This document shows, piece after piece, positions 7,926-18,600 of a stretch of 64,000 nucleotides of DNA (within the stretch, counting starts at the first letter, position 1; every line of letters begins with the position of its first letter). The DNA comes from Thermofontimicrobium_A sp034505795. Its GTDB lineage: Bacteria; Zhuqueibacterota; Zhuqueibacteria; Thermofontimicrobiales; Thermofontimicrobiaceae. The stretch lies in assembly GCA_034505795.1 (NCBI GenBank), contig JAPDQM010000011.1, positions 1 through 64,000 on the forward strand. Reading direction: 5' to 3'. A program made the position numbers and the translations under genes. The notes under the pieces were generated by a model. It was not told where the DNA came from. It was given only the letters and a program-made list of their open reading frames with translations, and ran no database searches.

Positions 7926-9551
7926 TTAATACATGCCGCCCATGCCACCACCCGGAGGCATCGGAGGAGTTTTTTGCTCTTCTGGTTTCTCCACAATCGC
8001 AGCTTCGGTCATTAATAGCAAGCTGGCGATACTGGCAGCATTCTCAAGCGCAATTCGAGAAACTTTGGTGGGATCGATGACTCCCGCCTTCATGAGATCC
8101 TCAAATTTCTCGGTTTCGGCGTTGAAACCATAAGCGCCATCATGATCTTTCACTTCTTGGACGACAATCGAACCTTCATGGCCGGCATTTTCAGCGATCA
8201 AGCGGATGGGCTCTTCCAGAGCGCGGCGGACGATATTCACACCAATTTTCATGTCGCCTTCGACCTTCAGGTTATCCAACGCTTTCATCGCCCGGATGTA
8301 AACCACACCACCGCCTGGAACAATGCCTTCCTCAACCGCAGCTCGAGTGGCATGCAATGCATCTTCGACACGGGCTTTTTTCTCTTTCATTTCCACCTCG
8401 GTGGGAGCGCCAACTTTCAGAACAGCCACACCACCAGCCAACTTGGCCAATCGTTCTTGCAGTTTCTCCCGGTCATAATCCGAAGTGGTCACCTCGATTT
8501 GCTTTTTAATTTGATTGATCCGGCCTTTAATATCTTCGGGTTTGCCCGCACCTTCAACAATGGTGGTGTTGTCTTTGTCGATGGTCACGCGCTTGGCCTT
8601 GCCCAGATCGGAAAGGGTGGTATTTTCCAACTTGAAACCAGTCTCCTCAGAAATTACGCGACCGCCAGTTAAAATCGCAATATCTTCCAGCATGGCTTTG
8701 CGCCGATCACCAAAACCAGGAGCCTTAACCGCAGCCACCCGCAGCGTGCCGCGAATCTTATTGACCACCAATGTCGCAAGCGCTTCGCCTTCAACGTCCT
8801 CTGCAATGACCAATAGCGGCTTGCCCATCTGCGCCGTCTTTTCCAGAATTGGCAGCATGTCTTTCATGACCGAAATCTTTTTGTCATGAATCAAAATGAA
8901 AACATCTTCTAATACTGCTTCCATTGTATCAACATTGGTCACAAAATAAGGGGACAGATAACCGCGATCAAACTGCATTCCTTCAACCACATCCAGGGTG
9001 GTCTCGGTGGTTTTGGCTTCCTCAACGGTAATGACTCCATCCTTGCCCACTTTTTCCATAGCATCGGCAATCAGATCGCCAATGGCGCGATCATTATTGG
9101 CCGAGATGCTGCCTACCTGGGCGATCTCCGTTTTGCCGGGCAGATCTTTGCTCATCTTTTTAATCTCAGCCACTACCGCTTGCACGGCCATGTCGATACC
9201 GCGTTTCAGATGAGTGGGATTGGCGCCCGCAGTAACATTTTTCAATCCTTCCCGAACGATTGCCTGTGCCAGCACAGTTGCCGTGGTGGTGCCATCGCCA
9301 GCCACATCACTGGTTTTCGAGGCGACTTCCTTCACCATCTGCGCGCCCATGTTCTCGAAAGGATTTTCCAGTTCAATTTCTTTGGCAACGGTAACCCCGT
9401 CTTTGGTAATGGTGGGGGCACCAAATTTTTTATCTATAACGACATTGCGTCCCTTAGGGCCCAGGGTCACTTTAACGGCATCCGCCAGGGTATCGACGCC
9501 ATTTTTTAATAGGGCCCTTGCTTCGGTGTCGAAATTTAGCAGTTTTGGCAT
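7926..9551 (-). CDS. groL: 60-kDa chaperonin GroEL
   Basis: 541 residues, full length. GroEL forms the double-ring ATP-driven folding chamber in the cytoplasm together with GroES. Signatures include VTLGPKGRNVVIDKKFGAPTI, VAGDGTTTATVLAQ (ATP site), the hinge and apical regions, AAVEEGIVPGGGVVY, and the Gly-Met-rich tail MPPGGGMGGMY. It is transcribed with groS 50 bp upstream, under a CIRCE operator, and ends at a strong terminator. Confidence 0.99.
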   Translation of the reverse strand: MPKLLNFDTEARALLKNGVDTLADAVKVTLGPKGRNVVIDKKFGAPTITKDGVTVAKEIELENPFENMGAQMVKEVASKTSDVAGDGTTTATVLAQAIVREGLKNVTAGANPTHLKRGIDMAVQAVVAEIKKMSKDLPGKTEIAQVGSISANNDRAIGDLIADAMEKVGKDGVITVEEAKTTETTLDVVEGMQFDRGYLSPYFVTNVDTMEAVLEDVFILIHDKKISVMKDMLPILEKTAQMGKPLLVIAEDVEGEALATLVVNKIRGTLRVAAVKAPGFGDRRKAMLEDIAILTGGRVISEETGFKLENTTLSDLGKAKRVTIDKDNTTIVEGAGKPEDIKGRINQIKKQIEVTTSDYDREKLQERLAKLAGGVAVLKVGAPTEVEMKEKKARVEDALHATRAAVEEGIVPGGGVVYIRAMKALDNLKVEGDMKIGVNIVRRALEEPIRLIAENAGHEGSIVVQEVKDHDGAYGFNAETEKFEDLMKAGVIDPTKVSRIALENAASIASLLLMTEAAIVEKPEEQKTPPMPPGGGMGGMY

Positions 9552-9601
9552 AATATCAAATCCTCCATTATAGGTTTAAATTGCATAATCATTCATCGCT
9601 G

Positions 9602-9889
9602 TTATTTTAAAATCGCTAAAATATCACTTTCCCGCATAATCAGCAGGTCTTCATTATCCACAGTCACTTCAGTTCCAGAATATTTGCCATACAGAACGAT
9701 ATCGCCTTCTTTGACCTCCATCGGAACTTTCTTACCATCATCGGTTACTCGGCCAGGACCAACCGCAATGATCTTGCCCTGTTGTGGTTTCTCTTTTGCA
9801 GTGTCAGGAATGATGATACCGCCTTGTTTTTTTTCCTCCGGTTCGCTGGGTTTTACCACGACGCGATCCGCTAAGGGTCGAAGCTTCAT
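9602..9889 (-). CDS. groS: 10-kDa co-chaperonin GroES
   Basis: 95 residues, usual length. KLRPLADRVVVKPSE opens the protein; the mobile loop EEKKQGGIIIPDTAKEKPQQG contains the IIIP segment that contacts GroEL; it ends with LIMRESDILAIL. An AGGAGG site precedes the ATG. First gene of the groES-groEL operon; the leader carries a CIRCE element. Confidence 0.99.
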   Translation of the reverse strand: MKLRPLADRVVVKPSEPEEKKQGGIIIPDTAKEKPQQGKIIAVGPGRVTDDGKKVPMEVKEGDIVLYGKYSGTEVTVDNEDLLIMRESDILAILK

Positions 9890-9967
9890 AATTATTCCTC
9901 CTGTTAAAATTGTTCACGTATGTATCTCTTAGCATTACTTTGAATTCTTATAAATTAGCATCAGTTG

Positions 9968-9994
9968 TTAGCACTCCACCCAAGAGAGTGCTAA
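9968..9994 (-). promoter_or_regulatory. CIRCE operator (HrcA binding site)
   Basis: Perfect inverted repeat TTAGCACTC-N9-GAGTGCTAA in the groES leader, matching the CIRCE consensus exactly. It lies just downstream of the predicted -10 box, so HrcA would be expected to repress groES-groEL until heat shock. hrcA itself is not in the window. Confidence 0.97.
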
Positions 9995-10006
9995 TTGCGA
10001 AGCCTA

Positions 10007-10034
10007 AATATATAAATTAATTCCAATTTTGCAA
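10007..10034 (-). promoter_or_regulatory. Predicted groES-groEL promoter
   Basis: TTGCAA (10034-10029), a 16-bp spacer and TATATT (10012-10007), read on the minus strand. The expected start point falls next to the CIRCE operator, as is usual for HrcA-controlled operons. Confidence 0.6.
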
Positions 10035-10238
10035 TTGGCATTATTGCATTAAATTTTCACATAACGATTGACTGCCGTAAGCAACCAATGCAATCTTGCT
10101 TAATTGCTAAATTCTGTCGAATAGAAAAAGCTTATATTGATTTTTGCTTATTGTGAAGTAATTTTAAACTTCAGCAGCCCCAAAACTATTAGCAGCCTTG
10201 CGGGGTGAATGACTAATCACTGCCAGCCATCACTTGGG

Positions 10239-11552
10239 CTAAAAATCAAGTGCATCCCTAACTATTGTTTGGTCACGCTCCGGGCCAACGGAAATAATGG
10301 CCACCGGAATTTCCAGATACGATTCGATGGTCTGAATGTATTGTTGGGCTTGCGGCGGTAGGTCCTCAAATCGTTTGATGCCCTTGGTGGCGGTCTGCCA
10401 GCCTGGCAGTGTAATATATTCTGGTACGCATTGCGATAGGGTTTTTAAATCGGCAGGGAAATTGGTAATTCGCTTTGTGCCCAAACGATAAGCGACTGCA
10501 ATCTTGATTTCGGCCAGAGAATCAAGCACATCGAGCTTGGTGATTGCCAATGCATCCAGCCCATTGATTCTAACCGCATAGCTGGCGATCACCATGTCGA
10601 ACCAACCACAGCGACGCGGCCTTCCGGTCGTAGCCCCATATTCCTCACCTGCCTGACGCATATATTTCATCATATCTGCCGGCAGCTCGGTTGGGAGAGG
10701 CCCCTCACCAACCCGCGTGGTATAGGCTTTCATGACCCCCAACACCCGATCGATTCGCGTTGGCCCGATTCCTAACCCCACACAGGCACCGCCGCTAATA
10801 GGATTGGACGAAGTGACATAGGGGTAGGTACCAAAGTCGATATCCAGCAAGGTCCCTTGTGCCCCCTCAATTAGCACCTTCTTGCCATCCCGAATCGCCT
10901 GGTTCAAAAACAGCGACGTATCAGTGATGTATTCATCCATCTTCTGATCGTATGAGAGATATTCTTGAGTAATCGCCACCGCGTCCAATTTCTCCGCATG
11001 ATATATCTTGGCCAGTATTTCATTTTTTTGACGGATATGTAGCGAGACTTTTTCGCTCAAGGCATCAGTATCCAGTAGATCAACAATGCGAATTCCGGCA
11101 CGATTCACTTTATCCACGTAGGCAGGCCCGATACCTCGGCCAGTTGTACCAATTTTGGCAGCGGCGCTGTATTCTTCCTGGGCTTGATCTAGCAGTTTAT
11201 GATAGGGTAAAATGACATGGGCTCGGTGGCTGATAAGCAATCGTCCCGCAACCCGGATTCCTTTTGATTCCAGTAATTTTATTTCCTCGAACAACAGTGT
11301 CGGGTCCACAACGACGCCGTTGCCGATGATGCAAATCGTTTGCGGATGGAGTATGCCGCTGGGAATAAGATGAAGTATATATTTTTCCCCCTTCAGCACA
11401 ATGGTGTGCCCGGCATTGGCACCGCCCTGATACCGGGCAACTATATCTGCGTCCTGGCTGAGCAGATCGACAATTTTGCCCTTGCCTTCATCTCCCCATT
11501 GGCCGCCAATAACAACTGCTACCGCCATATTCCCCTCATCAAATGTTCCCAT
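10239..11552 (-). CDS. purA: Adenylosuccinate synthetase
   Basis: 437 residues from the ATG at 11552, which has GGAG 6 nt upstream; a second ATG at 11528 (directly before AVVIGGQWGDEGKGK) is the alternative and gives the more usual N-terminus. PurA joins IMP and aspartate with GTP hydrolysis to form adenylosuccinate. The GTP loop GGQWGDEGKGKIVD, GANAGHTI, IGTTGRGIGPAYVDK, EGAQGTLLDIDFGTYPYVTSS and the C-terminal VGPERDQTI are all present. The neighbours are a STAS protein upstream and the groE operon downstream. Confidence 0.97.
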   Translation of the reverse strand: MGTFDEGNMAVAVVIGGQWGDEGKGKIVDLLSQDADIVARYQGGANAGHTIVLKGEKYILHLIPSGILHPQTICIIGNGVVVDPTLLFEEIKLLESKGIRVAGRLLISHRAHVILPYHKLLDQAQEEYSAAAKIGTTGRGIGPAYVDKVNRAGIRIVDLLDTDALSEKVSLHIRQKNEILAKIYHAEKLDAVAITQEYLSYDQKMDEYITDTSLFLNQAIRDGKKVLIEGAQGTLLDIDFGTYPYVTSSNPISGGACVGLGIGPTRIDRVLGVMKAYTTRVGEGPLPTELPADMMKYMRQAGEEYGATTGRPRRCGWFDMVIASYAVRINGLDALAITKLDVLDSLAEIKIAVAYRLGTKRITNFPADLKTLSQCVPEYITLPGWQTATKGIKRFEDLPPQAQQYIQTIESYLEIPVAIISVGPERDQTIVRDALDF

Positions 11553-11620
11553 AAAAAACTCCGAAACATCAATCGTTCGGAGTTTGACTTTAAAAAACGA
11601 ATTTTGATTATCAAATGCGG

Positions 11621-11962
11621 TTATTTTTTGTAACTGTTAATCGCATCTTCCAATTTTTCAAATGTCTCAAAAATAGTGATCAATTTGGTGATGATAAGCA
11701 GGCTTTGAATTCTTTCAGTAACATTGGCCAGCTTCAAGTCGCCCTGGTTATGGCGCATGGTGGTCAAGCCACCAATTAAAATCCCTAAGCCAGAACTATT
11801 CATCCAACTGACGTTTGCCAGATCGGCGACCACCTTCGTTTTGCCTTTATCCACCAATTGATGCAGTTTTTCATTCAACAGATTGGCATCCGGCCCACCC
11901 ATCACTTTGCCAGCCAGTTCCAGAACCACCACTCCATTCACTTCTTTTTCTTTTAATGTCAT
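11621..11962 (-). CDS. STAS-domain protein (anti-sigma factor antagonist-like)
   Basis: 113 residues from the ATG at 11962, with GGAGGG 7 nt upstream. A single STAS domain: VVVLELAGKVMGGPDANLLNEKL, then VVADLANVSWMNSSGLGILIGGL, where the serine before SGLG is the usual phosphorylation site of SpoIIAA/RsbV-type proteins. Such proteins bind an anti-sigma factor kinase in partner-switching regulation; the kinase is not nearby. It lies 68 bp upstream of purA on the same strand. Confidence 0.87.
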   Translation of the reverse strand: MTLKEKEVNGVVVLELAGKVMGGPDANLLNEKLHQLVDKGKTKVVADLANVSWMNSSGLGILIGGLTTMRHNQGDLKLANVTERIQSLLIITKLITIFETFEKLEDAINSYKK

Positions 11963-12121
11963 ATCAATTCCCTCCAATTCATCGTCAGCGTTAATTTATT
12001 AAAATTTGCGTTTGAGCACATCAATTGGAAGACATCGCCAGAGCTATCCTTCCAGATAATAAGGGCTAACTCGGCGGTCTGAGTAGACAGCTACTTTAAT
12101 TACTATTTATTAGTGTTGGAA

Positions 12122-13030
12122 TTATGCACGAGCAGCTTTCTTTCGTTCGGTGCTCATGTACCACCCAATAACCACTGGACTGGCAATATAGACCGAAGAA
12201 TAGGTACCAACGATAATGCCAACCGTTAAAGCGAAGGCGAAATTGCGCAATACCTCGCCGCCGAATAGCAGCAAAATCAGCGTGACGAAAAAGACGGTCA
12301 CCGAAGTCAAAACTGTCCGACTAAGGGTTTGATTAATGCTGATGTTGAAAATATCGACATAATTATCTTTGCGCATGATTTTGAGGTTTTCCCGGATACG
12401 GTCAAATACCACAATCGTGTCGTTCAATGAGAATCCGATGAGGGTCAAAAATGCGGCTACGACTGTGAGTGATATTTCCAGATTGAATACCGAAAAAAAA
12501 CCCAGCGTAATCATCACGTCATGAAATAGCGCAACCACAGCGCCAACGGCAAATTTGAATTCAAAGCGCCAACTAATATAGATTAGCAGCAAGAGCAGTG
12601 AGAAAAATATCGCCTTGATGGTATCGCGGCGTAGCTCACTGCCGATACGCGGCCCAACGGTTTCGCGCGAACGCAGTTCCAGATTGTAGCCAGCCAATTT
12701 GGTGCTCAATTCGCCAATGACTTTCTCGGTTAGGGCTTCGATCTGTGCCTGTTGCTGCAATCGAATCAGAAATTCATTGCCAACGGCGAACTCTTTAATT
12801 TCACTATTACCGAGCCCGATGCCACTAAGAATGCGCCGAATTTCTCCGATGTCTACTTTTTTATCAAAGCGAATTTGCAGCGAAGTGCCGCCGGTAAAAT
12901 CAATCCCATATTTCGGCCCACCCCGAAGAATCAATGAAATAATGCCGATGCTGATCAAAATTATCGAGATGGTAATCCAGATCTTGCGGGTGCCTACAAA
13001 ATCAATATGCGTATCCTTAATTAGTCGCAT
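12122..13030 (-). CDS. secF: Protein-export membrane protein SecF
   Basis: 302 residues. SecF works with SecD as a proton-driven motor that helps pull secreted proteins through SecYEG. Signatures: the first membrane segment after the N-terminus, GIDFTGGTSLQIRF, a periplasmic domain, then a cluster of five membrane segments with LTLIGFSLNDTIVVFDRIREN and GGEVLRNFAFALTVGIIVGTYSSVYIASP. It lies 100 bp downstream of secD. Confidence 0.96.
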   Translation of the reverse strand: MRLIKDTHIDFVGTRKIWITISIILISIGIISLILRGGPKYGIDFTGGTSLQIRFDKKVDIGEIRRILSGIGLGNSEIKEFAVGNEFLIRLQQQAQIEALTEKVIGELSTKLAGYNLELRSRETVGPRIGSELRRDTIKAIFFSLLLLLIYISWRFEFKFAVGAVVALFHDVMITLGFFSVFNLEISLTVVAAFLTLIGFSLNDTIVVFDRIRENLKIMRKDNYVDIFNISINQTLSRTVLTSVTVFFVTLILLLFGGEVLRNFAFALTVGIIVGTYSSVYIASPVVIGWYMSTERKKAARA

Positions 13031-13130
13031 TGCTAAGTCCTCTTTACTTTTATCTAAAAATTTACTCCGATGCTTTGAATGTGTCCAAGCTATCGAAAGC
13101 GATCATTCCTTGGGTTAACTAGTCCGAAAG

Positions 13131-15218
13131 TTAGATACTAAGCTTTTTAATCTCCCAACGATTGGTTACAAAATCAAAAATAAATCGAGTCACAAAGATA
13201 GCGGTAAACATGTTCGCGATCAAACCAATCGACAGAGTCACGGCAAAACCGCGAATGGGACCTGTACCAAATTGATATAACACCAATGCGGTAATAAGCG
13301 TGGTCAGGTTTGCATCCAGAATGGTAATAAATGCACGTGAATAGCCCAGATCAATCGCGGCTTTAATGGTCTTGTTATGCCGAAGTTCTTCTCGAATTCG
13401 CTCATAAATTAGAATATTGGCATCAACGGCCATACCAATGGTCAGAATGATACCAGCAATACCCGGCAGCGTTAACGTAGCGTGCAATCCAGCCAGTGCA
13501 GCCAGGATTAAAATGATGTTCAAAACCACGGCAAAGTCGGCAATAAAGCCAGAGAATTTATAGTAGATCACCATGAAGATAATCACCAGGAGCGCACCAA
13601 CAAAACCAGCATACTGTCCTTTACGGATGGAGTCCTGCCCCAACGACGGTCCCACGGTTCGCTCTTCGATACTCTCCAGCTTGGCGGGCAAAGCACCCGC
13701 GCGAAGCACTACCACCAGATCTTTCGCTTCATTGACATCGCGCATGCCGGTGATGCTGGCCCGACCATTGGGAATCCGCTCATTAATTCGAGGGGCTGAC
13801 GCCACCTTGCCATCCAACACGATTGCCAGAAACTTACCAACGTTGGCACCGGTTACCCGTGAAAACAGTTTAGCCCCTTTCGAGTTCAGATCCAGAATCA
13901 CCTCAGCATTGCCAATTCCCTGCATCGAGCGACTACCGCCGCCCTCACCAGCCACATGGACATTCGCATCCTCAATGTATTCACCGGTAATTTCTGGCGT
14001 CTTTTTCACCAGATACAGAAAGTACCACTCCTTCTCACCAATTTTTTCTGCTTCATTATGCCACAAAAATTCCGATTCATCAGGGATTACTTTTTTGACT
14101 TCAGGATAATTTAAAATGACATCGACCGCTTTCATGTTTTGTTTTGGCGCAGCAATCTGATTGCCGACATTCCCTAATAGAGACAAGAACGGATGTTCCT
14201 CGAACAAATCCTTATCCACCGAAAGCGAAGTATCTTGACCGATTTTATCTTTTTCTTGAGTCGTCGTGCCAAACAGTTCATCCAGATTCACCTCTTTCTC
14301 GTCGCGCGCTTTTTCTTTGGCGCCCAGTGAATCCTTGCTGGTAGTATCACTGGTACTAACAGTCGCCAAAGCCGTCGAGTCCAGCAAACCGCTTCGGCGC
14401 TTTTTAACGACTTCATCAATTTTCATTAAAATCGACCGGGCATAGTCGCCCTCACGCAACAATTTGAACTCCAATTGAGCGGTTTTGCCAATGACCGATT
14501 TGGCACGGTTTACATCCAAAATGCCAGCCAATTCGATTACAATTCGGCGTCCCCCCTGCTTGGTAATCGATGGTTCAGACACACCAAATTGGTCAATGCG
14601 ATTGCGCAACACTTGCAAGCTGCGGTCGATGGCGTCTTCAGATCCCTTCCGAAGGTCGGAAATGATTTTGCCGTCCGAATCTCCTTTTTTCCCAAAATAC
14701 CGGCTGATGGGCAGATTCTTCTCGGCGAACTTCGTTTGCAGGACATCAAAGTAATCAAGGTCTTTCGCCTTGGCTTCAACATCAATCTCCATTAACGTTT
14801 GCTTTAAAACGGCATCAGGATTTTTAGCAATGGTGCTTAAAAAATTAGGAAAATCCACTTCGTAGATCAAAAATGTTCCGCCCTGAATATCAAGTCCTCG
14901 TTTGATGGCCCGCTTCTCGCTGGCAGAAATTTTGTCGTTCAAAGCCACAGCTTCTTTAACCAAATTTCTGGCCGTCGCTTCACTTGATGCTTCTTTCAGC
15001 GCACTCAAAACCACTGCTTCCAGATTACCACTAATAAGTGCATTTCTGATTTCATTAGGTCTTAGATCAGTAAGCTGTTGCAGTTTGGCGATCTGCAGCT
15101 CCTGGCGGCCGTGGAATCTCGCTACTCTTATCGATGGATAGAGCAGCCAGACTGCCGCCAATAATGCCAACACAATTAATATGCCTCGATACAATAAGCT
15201 TTTATTCATCCGTTCCAT
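13131..15218 (-). CDS. secD: Protein-export membrane protein SecD
   Basis: 695 residues, longer than the common 500-620. One N-terminal membrane segment, then GLDIQGGTFLIYEVD, the P1 domain with DQFGVSEPSITKQGGRRIVIELAG, an inserted charged segment (about residues 255-330, rich in Lys/Asp/Ser), and a C-terminal membrane block with ILTIGMAVDANILIYERIREE and GTGPIRGFAVTLSIGLIANMFTAIF. The ATG at 15218 has GGAGGAG 8 nt upstream. The insert is typical of SecD in Bacteroidetes-like and related groups. It is cotranscribed with secF from the promoter at 15285-15313. Confidence 0.96.
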   Translation of the reverse strand: MERMNKSLLYRGILIVLALLAAVWLLYPSIRVARFHGRQELQIAKLQQLTDLRPNEIRNALISGNLEAVVLSALKEASSEATARNLVKEAVALNDKISASEKRAIKRGLDIQGGTFLIYEVDFPNFLSTIAKNPDAVLKQTLMEIDVEAKAKDLDYFDVLQTKFAEKNLPISRYFGKKGDSDGKIISDLRKGSEDAIDRSLQVLRNRIDQFGVSEPSITKQGGRRIVIELAGILDVNRAKSVIGKTAQLEFKLLREGDYARSILMKIDEVVKKRRSGLLDSTALATVSTSDTTSKDSLGAKEKARDEKEVNLDELFGTTTQEKDKIGQDTSLSVDKDLFEEHPFLSLLGNVGNQIAAPKQNMKAVDVILNYPEVKKVIPDESEFLWHNEAEKIGEKEWYFLYLVKKTPEITGEYIEDANVHVAGEGGGSRSMQGIGNAEVILDLNSKGAKLFSRVTGANVGKFLAIVLDGKVASAPRINERIPNGRASITGMRDVNEAKDLVVVLRAGALPAKLESIEERTVGPSLGQDSIRKGQYAGFVGALLVIIFMVIYYKFSGFIADFAVVLNIILILAALAGLHATLTLPGIAGIILTIGMAVDANILIYERIREELRHNKTIKAAIDLGYSRAFITILDANLTTLITALVLYQFGTGPIRGFAVTLSIGLIANMFTAIFVTRFIFDFVTNRWEIKKLSI

Positions 15219-15284
15219 CCGGATCGCTCCTCCAAGAAATATAAATCATAACAATAAGCCTAATTGTAAATTAAAAGGAAGCAC

Positions 15285-15313
15285 AATATAGTTTTTTTTC
15301 CCCTAAAAGTCAA
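15285..15313 (-). promoter_or_regulatory. Predicted secD-secF promoter
   Basis: TTGACT (15313-15308), exactly 17 bp, TATATT (15290-15285) on the minus strand, about 65 nt before the secD start codon. The remaining 290 bp up to the divergent gene at 15612 show no other feature. Confidence 0.72.
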
Positions 15314-15611
15314 TAAAAATTTCTTACCCAAGGAAACGAAACGGCTGCAAGCGTTCACAAATAGGCTAAAAAAACTTTTGCAACTCGAAATTCTGACTAT
15401 TATACCTGGTCCAGATCGAAAATAATCATTGCTTCTTTTAAAAAAAATTTGTAATTTACAATCATTACGCAGCCAATGACAGCTCTTGCCTGAATATTAA
15501 TTAATGCTGCCAGCAGGGAGTGGTATGATCCGATCGGTCATGCTTCTTATCACTGCCATTCCCTTTTTGGCCAATTAATTTCAAAAAACCAATATCGATA
15601 AACGGGTGATG

Positions 15612-18600
15612 ATGAAATCCTTTCCCTTTTCTGAATGGAAAATATTTCTAGCACCTGTGATTATCCTCCTCGCCCTTGCACCCCCTGCCATGAGTCAAAT
15701 CATACTTTCAGAAGTCATGTTTGATCCGCTCGGCAGCGAATACTACAATGAATTCATCGAAATATTTAACCTGAGCGCCACCGATACTATTGACCTTGCC
15801 GGTTGGCGTCTCAGCGACAGCGCCGATGCCGATCTCGTCATTGCCTATGAGCAAGGCAGTCGGATAGCACCGCAGCAATATGCCATTATTCTCGATCCAG
15901 GATATTTTGACAACTCCAAAGACTACGAGGGATTGATTCCCGAAACGGCGTTAATTTTAACCATTGATGACGCCGCATTTGGATCGGGGGGATTGTCGAA
16001 TAGCAAACCAGAGCCAATCATCCTTATTGCCAGTAACGGCGATACCGTCGCTAAGTATCGTTACTCCCTGGATAATCGCGCAGGCTATTCGGACGAAAAA
16101 ATCATTTTGTCGCCCGACGATTCGCCCGCCAATTGGTCCAATAGCAAAAACTTACATGGCACGCCGGGCGCCGCTAATAGCGTGAGACAGCTCGCGCATG
16201 ATGTGGAAATTTCGCTGATTGGCTTTCCCGACGCAGCATTGCCACAGCAGTCAATATCGCTGGTCGCTTTGCTTACCAATCAAGGTTTGTTGGCCGCGGC
16301 ACCAATAATGCTCGCTTTTTTCGAAGATATGAACTGCGACGATTCACTGCAATCCCAAGAGATGATCGGACAGCCCATCCTCATTGCTGACAGCTTAGCG
16401 CCACGGGAGAATCGACAATTCCGACTCGACCTGCCGGAACAGACCAGCGGCCTGCATCAATTCTATGCCAGCGTCGATTTTCCCAGCGACGAGTTCCTTT
16501 CAAATAATAAAGCAGCCGCAGCCGTCCGAGTTGGCTTTCAACCGCATTCGATCATAATCAATGAAATCATGTACCGACCAGCCGCTGGCCAGGCCGAATG
16601 GTTTGAATTGTACAATCCTGGCTCCGAAGCGATCAATTTGCAGCAGTGGTGCTTTTCCGATGCTCGCACCGACAGCCGAATCCTCTTGACGGAAACGGCA
16701 ATTATCATCCCTCCGCAAGGATTTTTAATTATCGCTGAAGATAGCTCAATGCTGGCAGATTTTCCTGATTTCGATTTCGCTATCTGTGTCCCGGCTGGTG
16801 GTTTTCCATCTTTAAATAATAACGGCGATTCGATTGTTCTTTTTGATCTCATTGGCACCCTTATTGATCAGGTCGATTACAAGCCAGGCTGGGGTGGCGA
16901 AATCAGCGTCTCTTTGGAGCGGAAACGCTGGAATCGTAATGCCAATGATCCCGCCAATTGGGGCTTGTCCAGGCACCTGCGAGGCGCCACGCCGGGGCAG
17001 CGCAATAGTATTGCCGCCAAAGACCATGATTTGAGCCTGCAGGTATGGCTGAGTTTGGCAGCCCAGGATTCGATTTTGATTCAAGCCATAGTATCGAATG
17101 TGGGACTATCAGCCATAGCGGATTTTAGCCTCAATTTTTATTTTGATAGCAACCAGGATGGTCAATATCAGGCTTCGGAATGGATTGCCGGCACCAACTT
17201 TCATGAATTTCCAATTCTTCCTCTCGATTCAGTGCGATTGGAGCAGAAAATTGCTGCTCATTGCCAGGGACTGCATCAATTCATTTCATACCTGGCTCTG
17301 CCCGAAGATGAAGATAGCACTAACAACAAAGTCATCAGTCAGATATTTCTTCCATTTCGCAGTCAGCAATTGGTAATCAATGAGATCATGTTTCAGCCGC
17401 CGCTCAATGGCTGTGAATGGATCGAACTTTTTTATCCAACAGGCGAAGCCATCGATCTATCGGGCTGGCAGTTTAGCGATGCGAATCAGTCCTCTCGCTA
17501 TCTCATCAGTCGCGAGCCGCTCTGGCTACAGGCAGGCCAATATTTGGTGATTGCACAATCGGCTGACTTAGGTGTGCCGTTGTTCGATTCCATCGCTGCT
17601 CAGCTCATTATACCAACTTCCTGGCCCAGCTTGAATAATTCGGGCGATCAGGTGCTGCTTTATGATCCTTCTGGCCAGAAGATTGATAGCGTGGCCTATA
17701 TCCTTCGCTGGTGCCCAAAGCCTGGGATTTCATTGGAGCGTATTGATTTTGAACAACCGGGGCACGACAGTAGCAATTGGTCGCCCGCGATCGATAGCCT
17801 GGGCTCAACCCCTGGCAGGCTCAATAGCAATTCCCCGATGGCTTACGATCTGGCCATCACCGAATTAAATGTTTGGCCAACATCGCCGAAATCAACCGAG
17901 CCGATCACAATCTTAGCAAAAATACAAAATGTCGGTCGCTATGCCTATGCCACTGGCTTTCAATTGGTCTGTCGAGCAGATTTCAATCACGATCACCTTT
18001 TTCAGCCCAATGAGCAGCTTGGCAGCCCAGTCATCTGCAATCAAATTCTAGGCCGCAATGATAACGTCATCATTTCGGTACCCGTTCCAACGCTCAATCC
18101 CGGCCGCTACGCATTGCGGGCAGAGCTTGAAAGTGCTGTTGATGAAAAATGGTCTAACAATAGTTCTATGACGACTCTGAGCATCAGTTTCGCGCAGCAG
18201 AGTTTGGTGATCAATGAAATCATGTACCACCCATCCAAAAATTGCGGCGAATGGGTGGAGCTTTTTAATCCCCTAAATATTCCCATCAACATTGATCACT
18301 GGTATTTTTCTAATTCCGATAGCAACCGAAAAATTTTACTGACTGAAAAATACTTTGAAATTCCCCCTCAATCATTTCTGGTGCTGGCAGAAGATACTTC
18401 GATAGTGACTCTTTTCGATCTTGGAAGCAGCCCCTGCTTAGCCCTTCGCATTTGGCCAGGCCTAACAAATGAGCAAGATGCCATTTTTCTTTTCGACAGC
18501 AATCACAATCTGATTGACCACGTTGCATTTAGCCGATCGTGGGGCGGCGATATAAACATTTCGCTTGAGCGGATCAGCCCAGTGGGGGCGAGCAATGATA

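Noticed and set aside
7933..9573. Several long plus-strand frames opposite groL
   Set aside because: They are antisense shadows of a highly conserved gene.
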